A stretch of 64,000 nucleotides of DNA from SHLQ01 sp964517125 (GCA_964517125.1 CAZFBD010000001.1:238897-302896); one strand, 5' to 3'; shown: positions 1-8,799, numbered from the stretch's first letter. Notes: generated by a model not told the origin, from the sequence alone. A program made the numbers and translations.

Positions 1-115
1 GACGGTCACGGCTGGTGGTCTCAATCCTGTGATGGCTTGATGTGTTCGTCCTGTTGATTCTACTGCGCCGCCACGGAGCCCGATCCGATCGGAGTGGCCC
101 CTTGGGGCATTGATC

Positions 116-880
116 TCAGCGGGTTCGACGCAGGAGCGAGCCAAGCCCGCCGATCGGGTCGGTGACATCCGCCAGCTGGAGCAGGTGCCAGAACAGCGCC
201 ATGTTGCTCGACACGACGGGCTTCCCGATTTCGGCCTCGAGCGCCTCTGCGTTCGCGAGGAGCCGAAGACTGGTGCAGGAAACGAAGACGGCGTCGCACT
301 CGGCCTGCGCTGCCACCGTGCGCACCGCGTCGGCCACCGACGCTGGACTGATGCGGGCCACAACCATGTCACTGGGTTCGAGGAATGACCCCACTGCGGT
401 GACGTCGAGTCCGGCGGACCGGAAATGGTCGACAATCGGCGCAGTCACGTCGGCCGTGTACGGCGTGACGACCCCGACGCGTGCAGCGCCGAGCGAAGCG
501 AACGCAGCCACCGCCGCAGAGATGGGGTTGGTGCACGCCATGTCCGGATGTGCCCGGCGGATTCCGTTGGTGATTCCGTCGGCGCCAATGAGCGTCGCCG
601 CAGACGTGCATCCGTAGCCGATCGCATCAAATTCGAACTCGGTGGGGAGAAGAGCCGCCGCCGTGGGCAGGCGTTCTTCCATGTCGGTGAGGCTGGTCGG
701 GGTGACTTCATCCTCCATGGGGATGCGAGCGTGGTAGAAGTCGACGCCCCGCAGGTCGAGCATGCGGGCCTCGGCCTCGATGGTCTGGTCGGTCTCGAGC
801 ACGATCAGCCCGATTCGGGCACGAGAGCCGAAGCCGTCGTCGGTGGTGAAGGGAAGCGGGATGAGATCGGAGGATGTCAT
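116..880 (-). CDS. Asp/Glu/hydantoin racemase or maleate isomerase family protein
   Basis: A 254-residue cytosolic protein of the cofactor-independent two-cysteine racemase/isomerase superfamily (maleate cis-trans isomerase, arylmalonate decarboxylase and Asp/Glu racemase). The two cysteines typical of the fold are present: Cys91 in YGCTSAA, followed by Thr-Ser, and Cys202 in VSCTSLR. Family members shuttle a proton or form a covalent adduct at these cysteines on small carboxylic acids. The substrate cannot be read from sequence. Its start codon overlaps the stop of the upstream dioxygenase gene by four bases, and that gene overlaps the M24 peptidase gene in the same way, so the three form a translationally coupled operon. 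Length is normal for the family. The 115 bases after it, to the window edge, show no gene. Confidence 0.8.
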   Translation of the reverse strand: MTSSDLIPLPFTTDDGFGSRARIGLIVLETDQTIEAEARMLDLRGVDFYHARIPMEDEVTPTSLTDMEERLPTAAALLPTEFEFDAIGYGCTSAATLIGADGITNGIRRAHPDMACTNPISAAVAAFASLGAARVGVVTPYTADVTAPIVDHFRSAGLDVTAVGSFLEPSDMVVARISPASVADAVRTVAAQAECDAVFVSCTSLRLLANAEALEAEIGKPVVSSNMALFWHLLQLADVTDPIGGLGSLLRRTR

Positions 881-1761
881 GGGTTCCTCCGGACGGGTTC
901 CGCCTTGGCCTGTTGATCGAAGAAGGACGCCGTCGTTGGCACTTCAGGGAACTCCATTTCGTAGGAGGAACAGCGCACCCGGTTGGTGCGCACACCTCGT
1001 ACGACGTCACCGTCGTACTCGCTCGGGATGTGGTTCACCTGCAAGGGTTTGGCGTCTTCGGCCCGGTATTCGCTGATGAACAACGTGCGTGGCCGATCGG
1101 AGGCGTTGGGCGCCGACCCGTGAAGAAGGCGGGTGTGCATGAGGCAGGCCGATCCTGCGGGACCATGGATGGGCGTCGCCTGCGCAGCGAACTCGGCTTC
1201 GACGGCGTCGCTGACCGTACCGGTGAACACGCCATCATGCCAGTGATCGAACATGGGGCCACGATGGCTCCCGGGCACGACGGCGAGGGGCCCGTTCTCT
1301 GGCGTGACCTCGTCCAGGAAGAACAGCACGGCGATGAGGTCTTCATTGGAGTGGGGCTGGAAGAGGAAGTCCTGATGGAACCTCACCTCGGTTGCAGTAC
1401 CCGGCTGCTTGGCGTTGACCTTCGAATTGTTGAACTCGATGTTCGGGCCAATGAGCTGTTCGACCGCATCGAGGGCCCGATTGTCTCGCATCACTGCCAG
1501 ATACGAGTCCGACATCTCCACCGGAGACGCCACGCGCCGCAGTGCCGGCCGTTCGACCGTGTGGTCAGGTGCGAGGTCGAACCTGGCCCGGCCGTCGAGT
1601 GTCTGCCCATAGGGCTCGGAGTGCGCTCGGCTCTCCTCGACCCATTTTGCGAAGTCCTCGCGCAGCATGGACAGTTGTCCGGAGCTGAGTGCGTCCGGGA
1701 GGAACAGATACCCGTTGACCCAGTAGCTGGCGCACTGCTCGTCGGTGAGGGGCGCAGTCAT
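877..1761 (-). CDS. Phytanoyl-CoA dioxygenase (PhyH) family protein
   Basis: A 294-residue Fe(II)/2-oxoglutarate-dependent oxygenase. The iron-binding facial triad is visible: His129 and Asp131 in RFHQDF, and a distal His214 in LLHGSAP. An Arg about ten residues later (DRPRT) is placed to hold 2-oxoglutarate. The PGSH motif after the first strand is typical of PhyH and ectoine-hydroxylase-like enzymes. The family hydroxylates a wide range of small molecules, so the substrate is unknown. It is the middle gene of a three-gene minus-strand operon with four-base overlaps at both ends, which suggests it works with the peptidase/creatinase-like enzyme and the racemase-like enzyme on one substrate. 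It is one of three PhyH paralogues in the window and not closely similar to the other two. Confidence 0.85.
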   Translation of the reverse strand: MTAPLTDEQCASYWVNGYLFLPDALSSGQLSMLREDFAKWVEESRAHSEPYGQTLDGRARFDLAPDHTVERPALRRVASPVEMSDSYLAVMRDNRALDAVEQLIGPNIEFNNSKVNAKQPGTATEVRFHQDFLFQPHSNEDLIAVLFFLDEVTPENGPLAVVPGSHRGPMFDHWHDGVFTGTVSDAVEAEFAAQATPIHGPAGSACLMHTRLLHGSAPNASDRPRTLFISEYRAEDAKPLQVNHIPSEYDGDVVRGVRTNRVRCSSYEMEFPEVPTTASFFDQQAKAEPVRRNP

Positions 1762-2918
1762 CGGCCGATGATGGGGATCTCGGGGGCGGCGCGACGGCTG
1801 AGCAACTCGGCGCCTGATGCCCGCACGACCAGGTTTTCCTCGTGGACCATGGCCTTGCCGGGCTCCCAGAGCAGCCCCGGCTCAAGCGTGAGCACCATGT
1901 TCTCCTCAAGGACGGTGTTGTCGTCAGCGGTGTGCGATGGCCATTCGGTGACCTGCATGCCGAGGCCGTGGCCCATACGGCCGACGTCGTTCCCCAACGA
2001 CCCGTTGGCCTTCAGTACGGCATTCATCGCCTCGAAGACCTGCGTCGTGGTGGCGCCAGGTCGCACCGCTTCGAGACCGGCTTCGGTGGCCTCCCAGACG
2101 GCCTGGTAGGCATCCTTCGCCCCCTGATCGGCATGGGTGAACGCGAAGTTCCGGTCGAAGTCACTGAAGTAGCCGTCGAAGGTTGATCCCGTGTCGAAGA
2201 TGAGCAGATCTCCATCGGCGATGACCCGATCGGTCGGCTGACGAATGATGTCGTCGATTCCACCCGGACCGGTCGCACCGACAAGGTACGGAACATCGTC
2301 GGCGCCTTGACGCAGAATTTCGACCCGGAAGGCGGCGAACGCCTGGCGCTCGGTCATTCCCGTCGAGAGAAGTTCCGGAAGCTGGTCGAAGGCGTTCGAC
2401 ACGACGCCGCAGATGTAAGCGTGCTTTTCGATCTCGGCCTCGGACTTCACCATGCGCAGCCCGCGAATGATGTCGGTGGCGTCGGCGAAGCTTCCGAACA
2501 CCCCACGCAGCCGGTCAAGGTCCCGCAAGGGCATTCGCACGTGCGTCTCGGGCCCCATCGGTACACCAACCGTGCCGGTCTCCCCCACGACCTCCTGCAG
2601 GCAGTCGACAAGGAGCGACACGCCGTCGTCGTCAGGTTGGGGCGACGACCATGTACGCACATCGTCGATCCACGTCGCCGACATCGATGGACCACCGATA
2701 CTCGGGATGACGGCGATGGGTTTACCCGCCGAAGGAACCACCAGGAACCAGGGCCGAGTCGGACTCTGCCAGAACGGCGTGTGAAAGCCGGTGAAATAGC
2801 GAACCTCGGGCTCGGTACAGAGCAGCAACGCACCGATTCCGGCCGTGTTCATCAGCGCCTGGCATCGGCTCGTCCGTTGTTCGAACTCGATGTCAGGGAA
2901 CCCTCGGGATGGCACCAC
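1758..2918 (-). CDS. M24 family metallopeptidase (Xaa-Pro peptidase/creatinase-like)
   Basis: A 386-residue pita-bread enzyme with an N-terminal creatinase-type domain (about residues 15-150) and a C-terminal M24 domain. The five metal ligands of M24 can be picked out: two Asp in FDTGSTFDGYFSDFDR, His in GRMGHGLGM, Glu in LTLEPGL and Glu in VHEENLVV. It probably hydrolyses an Xaa-Pro dipeptide or a creatine/DMSP-like small molecule. It lacks the special signatures of DddP seen in the second M24 gene of this window. It is the first gene of the operon with the PhyH dioxygenase and the racemase-like gene. The start used here is the GTG at 2918. No strong ribosome binding site is seen, so a slightly different start is possible. 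Confidence 0.83.
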   Translation of the reverse strand: MVPSRGFPDIEFEQRTSRCQALMNTAGIGALLLCTEPEVRYFTGFHTPFWQSPTRPWFLVVPSAGKPIAVIPSIGGPSMSATWIDDVRTWSSPQPDDDGVSLLVDCLQEVVGETGTVGVPMGPETHVRMPLRDLDRLRGVFGSFADATDIIRGLRMVKSEAEIEKHAYICGVVSNAFDQLPELLSTGMTERQAFAAFRVEILRQGADDVPYLVGATGPGGIDDIIRQPTDRVIADGDLLIFDTGSTFDGYFSDFDRNFAFTHADQGAKDAYQAVWEATEAGLEAVRPGATTTQVFEAMNAVLKANGSLGNDVGRMGHGLGMQVTEWPSHTADDNTVLEENMVLTLEPGLLWEPGKAMVHEENLVVRASGAELLSRRAAPEIPIIGR

Positions 2919-3167
2919 GCGCTTCTCGCTTCCGGTTGCCCAGCAAACGAAGTGGGCTCCTCCGATCGTAGAACCTCCCGCGGTGGGTAGACCAGCGGGA
3001 GCGCTCCATGCTCACTTCTCTCATTTCTCAACGGGCAGTCGATGGGCGACTCGTTGCGAGGCCCTGGGCGTGACCCCGCAGCCACCAGGCGGCCACTCAA
3101 CGACCGTTCGAAGATTTCGAGCGCCCTCCTCCTTTGCCCAGAGGGACGGTTCTGACAGGATTGACCT

Positions 3168-4394
3168 GTGCTCGAATCGCTCCGCTCCGTCGTCAGTCTG
3201 AAGCCCTTCGAACGTGACCGCACGACGCGCCGCCTGTCTTCGGCAGCGAACGTCGACGATCTCCGACGTATCGCGAAGCGCCGTCTGCCCGCCGGGGTCT
3301 TCGACTACATCGACGGCGCTGCCGAAGACGAGTCGGCCATGCACCGCAACGCGAGCCGGTTCGGTGACCGCACACTCGTGCCGCGGGTGCTGAACGACGT
3401 GTCGTCCATCGACGCCTCCACGAGCATCCTGGGGCAACGAGCGCCGATGCCGCTCATCATCGCCCCCACTGGTTTCCCGCGGATTGCGCATCCGGAGGGC
3501 GAGCTGGCAACCGCCCGAGCAGCAGCCACGGCACGCATCCCCTTTTCGCTCTCCACGATGGGAACTCGTTCCATCGAGGAAGTGGCGGCCGTCTCCGATG
3601 GGCGCAAATGGTTCCAGGTGTACGTGTGGCGGGACCGTGAGTTGACCAAGGACATGCTTGCACGGTGCAAGGAGCAGGGGTTCGAGGCGCTCTACATCAC
3701 CGTCGACACGCCGGTTCTTGGTCGCCGTGAGCGCGACGTTCGCCGGGGTATGTCCCTCCCACCCAAGTTGGGTCTCGACACGTTCGTCGAAGGTGCCATG
3801 CGCCCAGAGTGGGTGCTCGACTTTCTGCGCAACGACCCCATCGTCTTCTCCAACGTGGCCGTCAGCACACAACGTCTTTCCAACGGCACCGCCGACGGAT
3901 CGTCAGCGGTGTCCCTCGCCGAGTACATCAACAGCCAGTTCGATCCGCGCTTGTCGTGGGACGACGTCGCATGGATCCGGTCCAATTGGGACGGCCCCGT
4001 GATCCTCAAGGGGATTCAGTCGGTGGCCGACGCGAAGATCGCTGCGGCCGAGGGACTCGACGCCATTGCGCTGTCCAACCACGGAGGGCGTCAGCTTGAT
4101 TCGTCGCCGGCGATCATCGACCTCGTGGCTCCCGTCGCTGATGCCGTGGGCGGACAGCTTGAGATCTACTGCGACGGTGGTGTCCGGCGAGGGAGCGACG
4201 TCGTGAAGGCCGTTGCTCTTGGAGCGAATGCCTGCATGATTGGCCGCCCCCACCTCTATGCGCTTGCCGCAGGTGGTGAAGCCGGCGTGACCCACATGCT
4301 CGACTTCTTCCAGGACGGTGTGGAGCAGACCATGGCGCTCGTTGGCATCTCGTCGCTGAGCGAAGCCAGCCCGTCACTGATCAGCGAGGACTGA
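3168..4394 (+). CDS. FMN-dependent alpha-hydroxy-acid oxidase/dehydrogenase
   Basis: A 408-residue TIM-barrel flavoprotein of the L-lactate dehydrogenase (LldD), glycolate oxidase and mandelate dehydrogenase family. It oxidises a 2-hydroxy acid to the 2-oxo acid with FMN. The N-terminal ANVDDLRRIAKRRLP and FDYIDGAAEDE segments are classical. The catalytic base lies in LSNHGGRQLDSSPA, the FMN phosphate site in YCDGGVRRGSDVVKA, and GRPHLYALAAGGEAGV follows as usual. The start is GTG, chosen because the element TGACAGGA lies about seven bases upstream and the reading frame agrees with family length. It stands alone on the plus strand, with a convergent neighbour five bases downstream. The substrate is not determined by sequence; a lactate- or mycofactocin-type electron acceptor is possible. 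Confidence 0.88.
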   Translation: MLESLRSVVSLKPFERDRTTRRLSSAANVDDLRRIAKRRLPAGVFDYIDGAAEDESAMHRNASRFGDRTLVPRVLNDVSSIDASTSILGQRAPMPLIIAPTGFPRIAHPEGELATARAAATARIPFSLSTMGTRSIEEVAAVSDGRKWFQVYVWRDRELTKDMLARCKEQGFEALYITVDTPVLGRRERDVRRGMSLPPKLGLDTFVEGAMRPEWVLDFLRNDPIVFSNVAVSTQRLSNGTADGSSAVSLAEYINSQFDPRLSWDDVAWIRSNWDGPVILKGIQSVADAKIAAAEGLDAIALSNHGGRQLDSSPAIIDLVAPVADAVGGQLEIYCDGGVRRGSDVVKAVALGANACMIGRPHLYALAAGGEAGVTHMLDFFQDGVEQTMALVGISSLSEASPSLISED

Positions 4395-4399
4395 TTCCG

Positions 4400-5338
4400 T
4401 CACGCTCGCAGGTTCTGCAGCTGCTCGACATGCGCCGGGAGATGCATGTCTGCCTGCGTCTCGACTGCGACCGCAAACCACGGGAGCTCGCGGTCGACCA
4501 TCACGTCGCCGTTGTGCAGTAGCCGGCAATGCACGGCGGTCTGCAGTTGTTCTGGGGACAGACGGCGAAGCGCCGCGCCCACCAGGGCGGCGACGTGGCG
4601 CCCCCGTTCGATCAAGCCGGGGATGTCGGTCGAGGCCTCGATCCATGCGCGCAACACCTGGGGATCGTGGCAGACCTCGTTCTCGAAACGGGTTGTGTTC
4701 TGGTGCACGATGGCCTGGCACACGGCGAGCATCGCGGCGTCGTTGAGCGCCACGTGCGCCAGCGTTTGCTCGGCCGACCATTCGCCTTCGGGTGGAGGGC
4801 CAAAGCCCCCTTCGGCCGCCTCGCTGTAGAACAGCGAGTACGCGTTCTCGAGAGCTGCCGTGTCGACCGCATCCTCCCGCTCCTCGGCAACATCCGCGAA
4901 GTGATCGAGCACGTATCCCCATGCGTTCGGGCCCACATAACCAAGCCGGCGAGACGCTGCGTCGTCGCCGAAGGCCTCCCAGCCGCGATGTTCGATCACG
5001 ACGCGCGTTGACTCGCCGTGATCTTCGAAGGAGACGTCCACCTGCGATGCTTCGGAGCGTTCGCGTCCGGGGTGCCAGGCGAGTGACACCATCGTTGGTT
5101 CGTTCCACTCCAGAACGTGCGCCCACACGGCCTCTCGCCCATCGGTCGCTTGCTCGACGAGGAGCCCATCCCGAAAGGACACACTGGCCGATTCCGAACC
5201 GAAGAGACCATGCGTAGGCAGCGGCCACCAGGAGCCAATCTGTTGGGTGAAGGCAGCGAATGTCGCAGCTGGTGGACGGCGAACGTCTGCAGCGCGCACG
5301 ACGGGCGGAAGTTGTTGCGGGAGGCTGTCTTTGGTCAT
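4400..5338 (-). CDS. SRPBCC (AHSA1-like) domain fused to a DinB-like domain
   Basis: A 312-residue protein with two parts. Residues 1-150 look like an SRPBCC/AHSA1 lipid- or ligand-binding domain, with RPPAATFAAFTQQIGSWWP at its start and the RVVIEHRGWEAFGDDA element near its end. Residues 155-300 resemble a DinB/maleylpyruvate-isomerase-type four-helix bundle (GEWSAEQTLAHVALNDAAML). Its start overlaps the stop of the ArsR-type regulator gene by four bases. ArsR regulator plus AHSA1 protein is a very common two-gene unit in actinobacteria, where the regulator controls the pair. Fusion to a DinB-like domain is less common. No enzymatic activity can be inferred; thiol-dependent chemistry is only suggested by the DinB family. 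Confidence 0.75.
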   Translation of the reverse strand: MTKDSLPQQLPPVVRAADVRRPPAATFAAFTQQIGSWWPLPTHGLFGSESASVSFRDGLLVEQATDGREAVWAHVLEWNEPTMVSLAWHPGRERSEASQVDVSFEDHGESTRVVIEHRGWEAFGDDAASRRLGYVGPNAWGYVLDHFADVAEEREDAVDTAALENAYSLFYSEAAEGGFGPPPEGEWSAEQTLAHVALNDAAMLAVCQAIVHQNTTRFENEVCHDPQVLRAWIEASTDIPGLIERGRHVAALVGAALRRLSPEQLQTAVHCRLLHNGDVMVDRELPWFAVAVETQADMHLPAHVEQLQNLRA

Positions 5339-5670
5339 GTCTGATCCATTTCCACGTGTTCAACAAATGCTGCGAGCGCGTCGTCCCAGAAGCCATCGAC
5401 CCAGGAACGCACCGCAGCGAAGCCGTTCTGGTTGATCCGGTAGAGCCGGCGGGCACCGAGGGGACGGACGCTGACGAGCCCGGCTTCCCGCAGGACTCGG
5501 AGGTGTTGCGAGACAGCGGGCTGCGTGATGCGCATGTCGTCGGTGAGCTCCCGGACGCTCCGCTCTCCGTCGCGAAGCAGCTCGAGTACTTGGCGCCTGG
5601 TGGGTTCCGAGAGCGCGTCCCGTACTGGGTCATTGACGGCACCTTCGACCTCGACTTTCACGTCCGACAC
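5335..5670 (-). CDS. ArsR family HTH transcriptional regulator
   Basis: A winged-helix repressor of about 111 residues. The core NDPVRDALSEPTRRQVLELL, the recognition helix MRITQPAVSQHLRVLREAGLV and the wing RRLYRINQNGF match the ArsR family. The metal-binding cysteines of classical ArsR are absent, so it is of the non-metal class usually paired with SRPBCC proteins. The start is placed at the GTG at 5670. The frame stays open upstream to 5826, but that part is only the antisense of the WS/DGAT relic. It overlaps the SRPBCC/DinB gene by four bases. The first part of this gene lies opposite the plus-strand WS/DGAT relic, so the two loci share DNA. The exact start is uncertain. Confidence 0.8.
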   Translation of the reverse strand: MSDVKVEVEGAVNDPVRDALSEPTRRQVLELLRDGERSVRELTDDMRITQPAVSQHLRVLREAGLVSVRPLGARRLYRINQNGFAAVRSWVDGFWDDALAAFVEHVEMDQT

Positions 5671-6324
5671 CTGGGGCTGCCACCGCCCGGTGACTTCACA
5701 CAGCTTCAAACTCAGGTGGCACGGCTGGCAGCCAGGCCGTTGGACCAGTCTCGCCCCTTGTGGGAGGCATATGTGATCGACGGTCTTCCCGATGACCGAT
5801 TCGCGCTCTTCATGAAGGTGCACCACGCCACGGTCGACGGTGCAGCCGGAGCCGAGATGCTTGGCCGACTCACCGACACTGAGCCGGGGGCCGACCGGTC
5901 GGATCTTCAGGTGCCGCTCACACCAGCAGATCGCGTTCCGTCATCGATGGAACTCCTCACCCGCGGCTCGGTATCAATGTTGTTCGAACCAGCGCGCCTC
6001 GTTCGCTTTCAGGCCAAGATGATCAAGGACCTGGCCGACTCTTCGCGAAGCCACGGCTTGAAGAGCGTTGTCGATGCGGCCGCACGTGCCGTTCCGGGCC
6101 CAATTGGCCAGCTTGCAAGGAACTGGGCCGACGACACGGAGGACAGCCCCGTGTCCACACTCATCGAGGGTCAGGGCCTGAACATCACCGTCCAGAGCTA
6201 CGTCGACAGCCTCGACTTGGGACTTGTCGCCTGCGCCGACCTCGTGCCGGACCTGGACCGACTGGCTGACCTGTTGGTCAACGAAATCGAGACCTTCGGC
6301 GCAGCGCTCGAAGCCGCATCGTGA
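5605..6324 (+). pseudogene. Decayed wax ester synthase/diacylglycerol acyltransferase (WS/DGAT), both ends joined
   Basis: This stretch still encodes recognisable WS/DGAT pieces but only about 240 residues, against about 460 in the family. The first roughly 75-90 residues are missing; the reading frame upstream of about 5605 is antisense to the ArsR gene. The FDLDFHVRH segment, the PLDQSRPLWEAYVIDGL segment and the catalytic HHATVDG (at 5821) are intact. Near 6112-6172 the frame jumps from the middle of the protein directly to the C-terminal EGQGLNITVQSYVDSLDLGL block, losing some 170-180 residues including the NDVVL and NVPGP motifs. The deletion is in frame. The stop overlaps the GTG start of the downstream hydrolase by four bases, so translation coupling may have kept the frame open. 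It is probably inactive. Confidence 0.78.
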
Positions 6325-7232
6325 CCTACGCTGCCGAGATGGGACGCTCCCTCACCCTCACCCTCGACCTCGATGGCCCCGTACACGTCATGGACCACGG
6401 CGGCGAAGGGCCCCCGATTCTGTTGATTCATGGACTCGGAGGCTCCCACGTCAACTGGTCTGCGGTTTCCGACTCGTTCGCACACCACGGGCACGTGCGG
6501 GCGATCGACCTGATCGGCTTCGGCCTCACTCCGCTGCAGAACCGAAGCGCCGGGTTCACGTCGCAGGTCGACCTCGTACTCCGATATCTCCGGGACGAAG
6601 TTGGGCAGCCCACGTTGCTCGTGGGCAACTCCATGGGTGGAGCGGTCGCCATGTATGTGAGCGCCGCCGCTCCGGAACTTGTCAGTGGCATGGTTCTGGT
6701 CGACCCCGCACTACCCATGATTCGACCGACCTTCGACCTCGGAGTGGCCAAATCGCTGCTGGGCCCGATCATCCCCGGAGCAGGCGCACGCCGCTTCCAA
6801 GCCGCTGCCGACGATCCCGAGTCCTATGTGGACGAGGTCTTCGCTCTGGTCTGCGCCGATCCTGCCCGGGTGCGACCGCACGATCGCGACCTCGCCATTG
6901 TGATGGCAACCGAACGGGCAGAAATGCCGTGGGCGGCCGACGCGTTCTCCCAAGCAGCAACGTCGCTGTTCACGACCTTGTCACGCCGGTGGTCCTTTGC
7001 TGACGTCATCGGATCCTCCGATACGCCCGCGCTGGTGATCCACGGCGACAAGGACCGTCTGGTCAACGTGGCCTCGGCGCGGTGGTTGTGTCGACGGGTA
7101 CGGTCCGATTGGCGGCTCGTGGTACTTGATGGTGTCGGGCACACGCCCCAGATGGAGACACCGGAGCGGTTCATGGAGGCGGTCGACGCCTGGCTGGCAG
7201 CGCAGGCAGTTGACGCTGCTCCTCAGGGCTGA
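6321..7232 (+). CDS. Alpha/beta hydrolase
   Basis: A 303-residue alpha/beta-hydrolase with the oxyanion-hole motif HGLGGSHVNW, nucleophile elbow GNSMGG (Ser near residue 112), acid in GDKDRLV and catalytic His in GVGHTPQ. The cap region is helical. It is likely an esterase, lipase or acyl hydrolase. The GTG start at 6321 overlaps the stop of the WS/DGAT relic (GTGA), which is the expected arrangement of a lipid-metabolism pair. An ATG at 6339 is an alternative start. With the acyltransferase decayed, the hydrolase may now be expressed on its own or through read-through of the relic. No signal peptide is seen, so it is probably cytosolic. Confidence 0.87.
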   Translation: MTYAAEMGRSLTLTLDLDGPVHVMDHGGEGPPILLIHGLGGSHVNWSAVSDSFAHHGHVRAIDLIGFGLTPLQNRSAGFTSQVDLVLRYLRDEVGQPTLLVGNSMGGAVAMYVSAAAPELVSGMVLVDPALPMIRPTFDLGVAKSLLGPIIPGAGARRFQAAADDPESYVDEVFALVCADPARVRPHDRDLAIVMATERAEMPWAADAFSQAATSLFTTLSRRWSFADVIGSSDTPALVIHGDKDRLVNVASARWLCRRVRSDWRLVVLDGVGHTPQMETPERFMEAVDAWLAAQAVDAAPQG

Positions 7233-7291
7233 GTTGCCCAGACCGGCTCGAAACCTCACACCGGCAGAACAACGGTTCTCCCTGGACCGGC

Positions 7292-7699
7292 TCAATCTCC
7301 TTGGTCCGTGGACCACGCGTCGAGGATCGGTCGAGCCGTTCGCATCGCGTCGATGGCAGCAGGTAGGCCGCAATACGGGCCGGCTTGAAGAAAGACTTCC
7401 TCGATCTCGTGAGGCTCGACGCCGTTGTGGAGTGCCCCGGTGATGTGAATACCCAACTCGTGCGGGCGATTGAGTGCGGTCAGCATGGCCAGGTTGAGCA
7501 TGCTTCGCTCGCGGAGCGACAGCTGGTCACGGGACCATGCGGTTCCCCACGCGAAGCCGGCCACCATCTCCTGTAGGGCGTGTTGGGCTTCGGTGGCTGG
7601 GGAGCTCACTGCATCGACGTAGGCGTCGCCGAGGACCTGTCGGCGCACAACCTGCCCGTTCGCCACGCGGTCGATCGGTCCCGTTGGTTCAAAGGTCAT
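7292..7699 (-). CDS. Carboxymuconolactone decarboxylase (CMD) family protein
   Basis: A 135-residue all-helical CMD-domain protein. The region LSLRERSMLNLAMLTALNRPHELGIHITGALHNGVEPHEI is characteristic of 4-carboxymuconolactone decarboxylase-type proteins (PcaC) as opposed to AhpD, because there is no CxxC pair. PcaC removes CO2 from 4-carboxymuconolactone in the protocatechuate branch of the beta-ketoadipate pathway, but many CMD proteins are uncharacterised, and no other pca genes are present here. It is convergent with the alpha/beta hydrolase and has its own start after a short gap from the DUF1028 gene on the same strand. The specific substrate is unknown. Confidence 0.8.
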   Translation of the reverse strand: MTFEPTGPIDRVANGQVVRRQVLGDAYVDAVSSPATEAQHALQEMVAGFAWGTAWSRDQLSLRERSMLNLAMLTALNRPHELGIHITGALHNGVEPHEIEEVFLQAGPYCGLPAAIDAMRTARPILDAWSTDQGD

Positions 7700-7774
7700 G
7701 TGTGTCTCCAGTTGCTGGTTCGTGCGGATCGTAGCCAGAACCCCGTGCCCGACCGGAATCCGACACTCGTCGCG

Positions 7775-8659
7775 TCAGGACCGGGACGAACCAGCGCGTC
7801 GCTGTCGAATCCCAAGGACGACACCAACGACGATGACGACCAGCAGGCCAAGTCCGGCGAGCGCAAGGAGGCCGTACGTCCGGAGAACGGATGGGCCCAC
7901 CGCGTACTGTCGCCTTCCCTCGGCGAACGCATCAGCCAGGACCGTGACCGGATTCTGTCCGTCACCCTCGACCACGGCCACGGTGAGCAGGACCGAAGGT
8001 GCGTCAGCCGCATCGTCGGGTTCGGCGACGACGACCTGTGCGAACAACGCGGTCTGGTCTGCGCATCTCGAGTCACCGCCGGCATCGCCTCCGGCGACCA
8101 GCGCAGCGACAAGGCGCTCCGCAAGGTGCCCAGACGTCGCCTCGAACGCTCCAACGGCGTCGTAGACCACGGCAGGGCTGACCAGGATGTTGCCCTGCGC
8201 GCTGACGCTGCGACCTTGCGCATCAAGCGCGCCAGCAACATTCGCATCGCCGGTGGCTGCCGCACTGTCCCCAGACACAGCAACCACCGCATGCTGGCGC
8301 TGCGAACTCTGGTCATCGAACGCCGAGTCCATGAGCGCCTCGACGATCGCACTTGGCGGCACTGTCGCTTCCAGCTGTCGACGGATCTCGGACGGCGCCT
8401 GCGAATTGAGGAGCGCTTGTGAGACACCTGCTCCGACACCAGGCACGATCACCACTGGCTCCAGGGGCTGATCCAGGTCCCCAAGGAGAACAGCAGGCAC
8501 GCACGATGCGATCGCAACTCCAACGTCGCCGGTTTCTGGGTCGACCGCCACGATGGACCAGGTCGCGGTAGCCGGCGACATCGTTGCCACGAGCACAACC
8601 GCAACCACAGCCACGCCCACGAGGGAGGCTCGGGTGGCGTCAAGACGACATTTGCTCAT
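7775..8659 (-). CDS. DUF1028 family protein, exported and membrane anchored
   Basis: About 294 residues. The mature N-terminus TWSIVAVDPETGDVGVAIAS is the DUF1028 signature; this family is predicted to have an Ntn-hydrolase-like fold and to act in peptide or amide breakdown, but its activity is not established. A signal peptide precedes it (basic start, hydrophobic VGVAVVAVVLVATM, then SPATAT), and a C-terminal membrane helix (LLALAGLGLLVVIVVGVVLG) is followed by a basic tail, so the domain should face outside. The start is placed at the ATG at 8659 because it gives a normal signal peptide. The frame is open to 8758, but that extension has no export character and overlaps the katG terminator. 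The membrane tail is unusual for the family. Confidence 0.78.
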   Translation of the reverse strand: MSKCRLDATRASLVGVAVVAVVLVATMSPATATWSIVAVDPETGDVGVAIASCVPAVLLGDLDQPLEPVVIVPGVGAGVSQALLNSQAPSEIRRQLEATVPPSAIVEALMDSAFDDQSSQRQHAVVAVSGDSAAATGDANVAGALDAQGRSVSAQGNILVSPAVVYDAVGAFEATSGHLAERLVAALVAGGDAGGDSRCADQTALFAQVVVAEPDDAADAPSVLLTVAVVEGDGQNPVTVLADAFAEGRRQYAVGPSVLRTYGLLALAGLGLLVVIVVGVVLGIRQRRAGSSRS

Positions 8660-8746
8660 CACGTGTGGTCGCTTGCGGTCATGGCCTGCAAGACCAGCAG
8701 ATGGGTGGACCAACAACAAATCACCCCCGAACCTCGCCAAAACGGC

Positions 8747-8788
8747 GATCGGCCCCACCAGATCCGTAGGAATCCGGTGGGGCCGATC
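8747..8788 (-). terminator. Intrinsic terminator of katG
   Basis: A perfect 13-base inverted repeat, GATCGGCCCCACC and its complement, separated by 16 bases, lies just after the katG stop codon. In the katG direction it is followed closely by TTTT. The position and strand fit a Rho-independent terminator ending the furA-katG unit and insulating the DUF1028 gene. Confidence 0.8.
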
Positions 8789-8799
8789 ATCCGGAATGA

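Noticed and set aside
2919..3167. Possible small gene in the longest intergenic gap
   Set aside because: Frames here are short or antisense extensions of neighbours with no recognisable sequence.
3021..3872. Minus-strand open frame opposite the hydroxy-acid oxidase
   Set aside because: It is an antisense shadow of the FMN enzyme and lacks recognisable motifs.
7292..7699. CMD protein as another AhpD-type redox protein or selenoprotein
   Set aside because: It has no CxxC or CxxU pair and no in-frame TGA.
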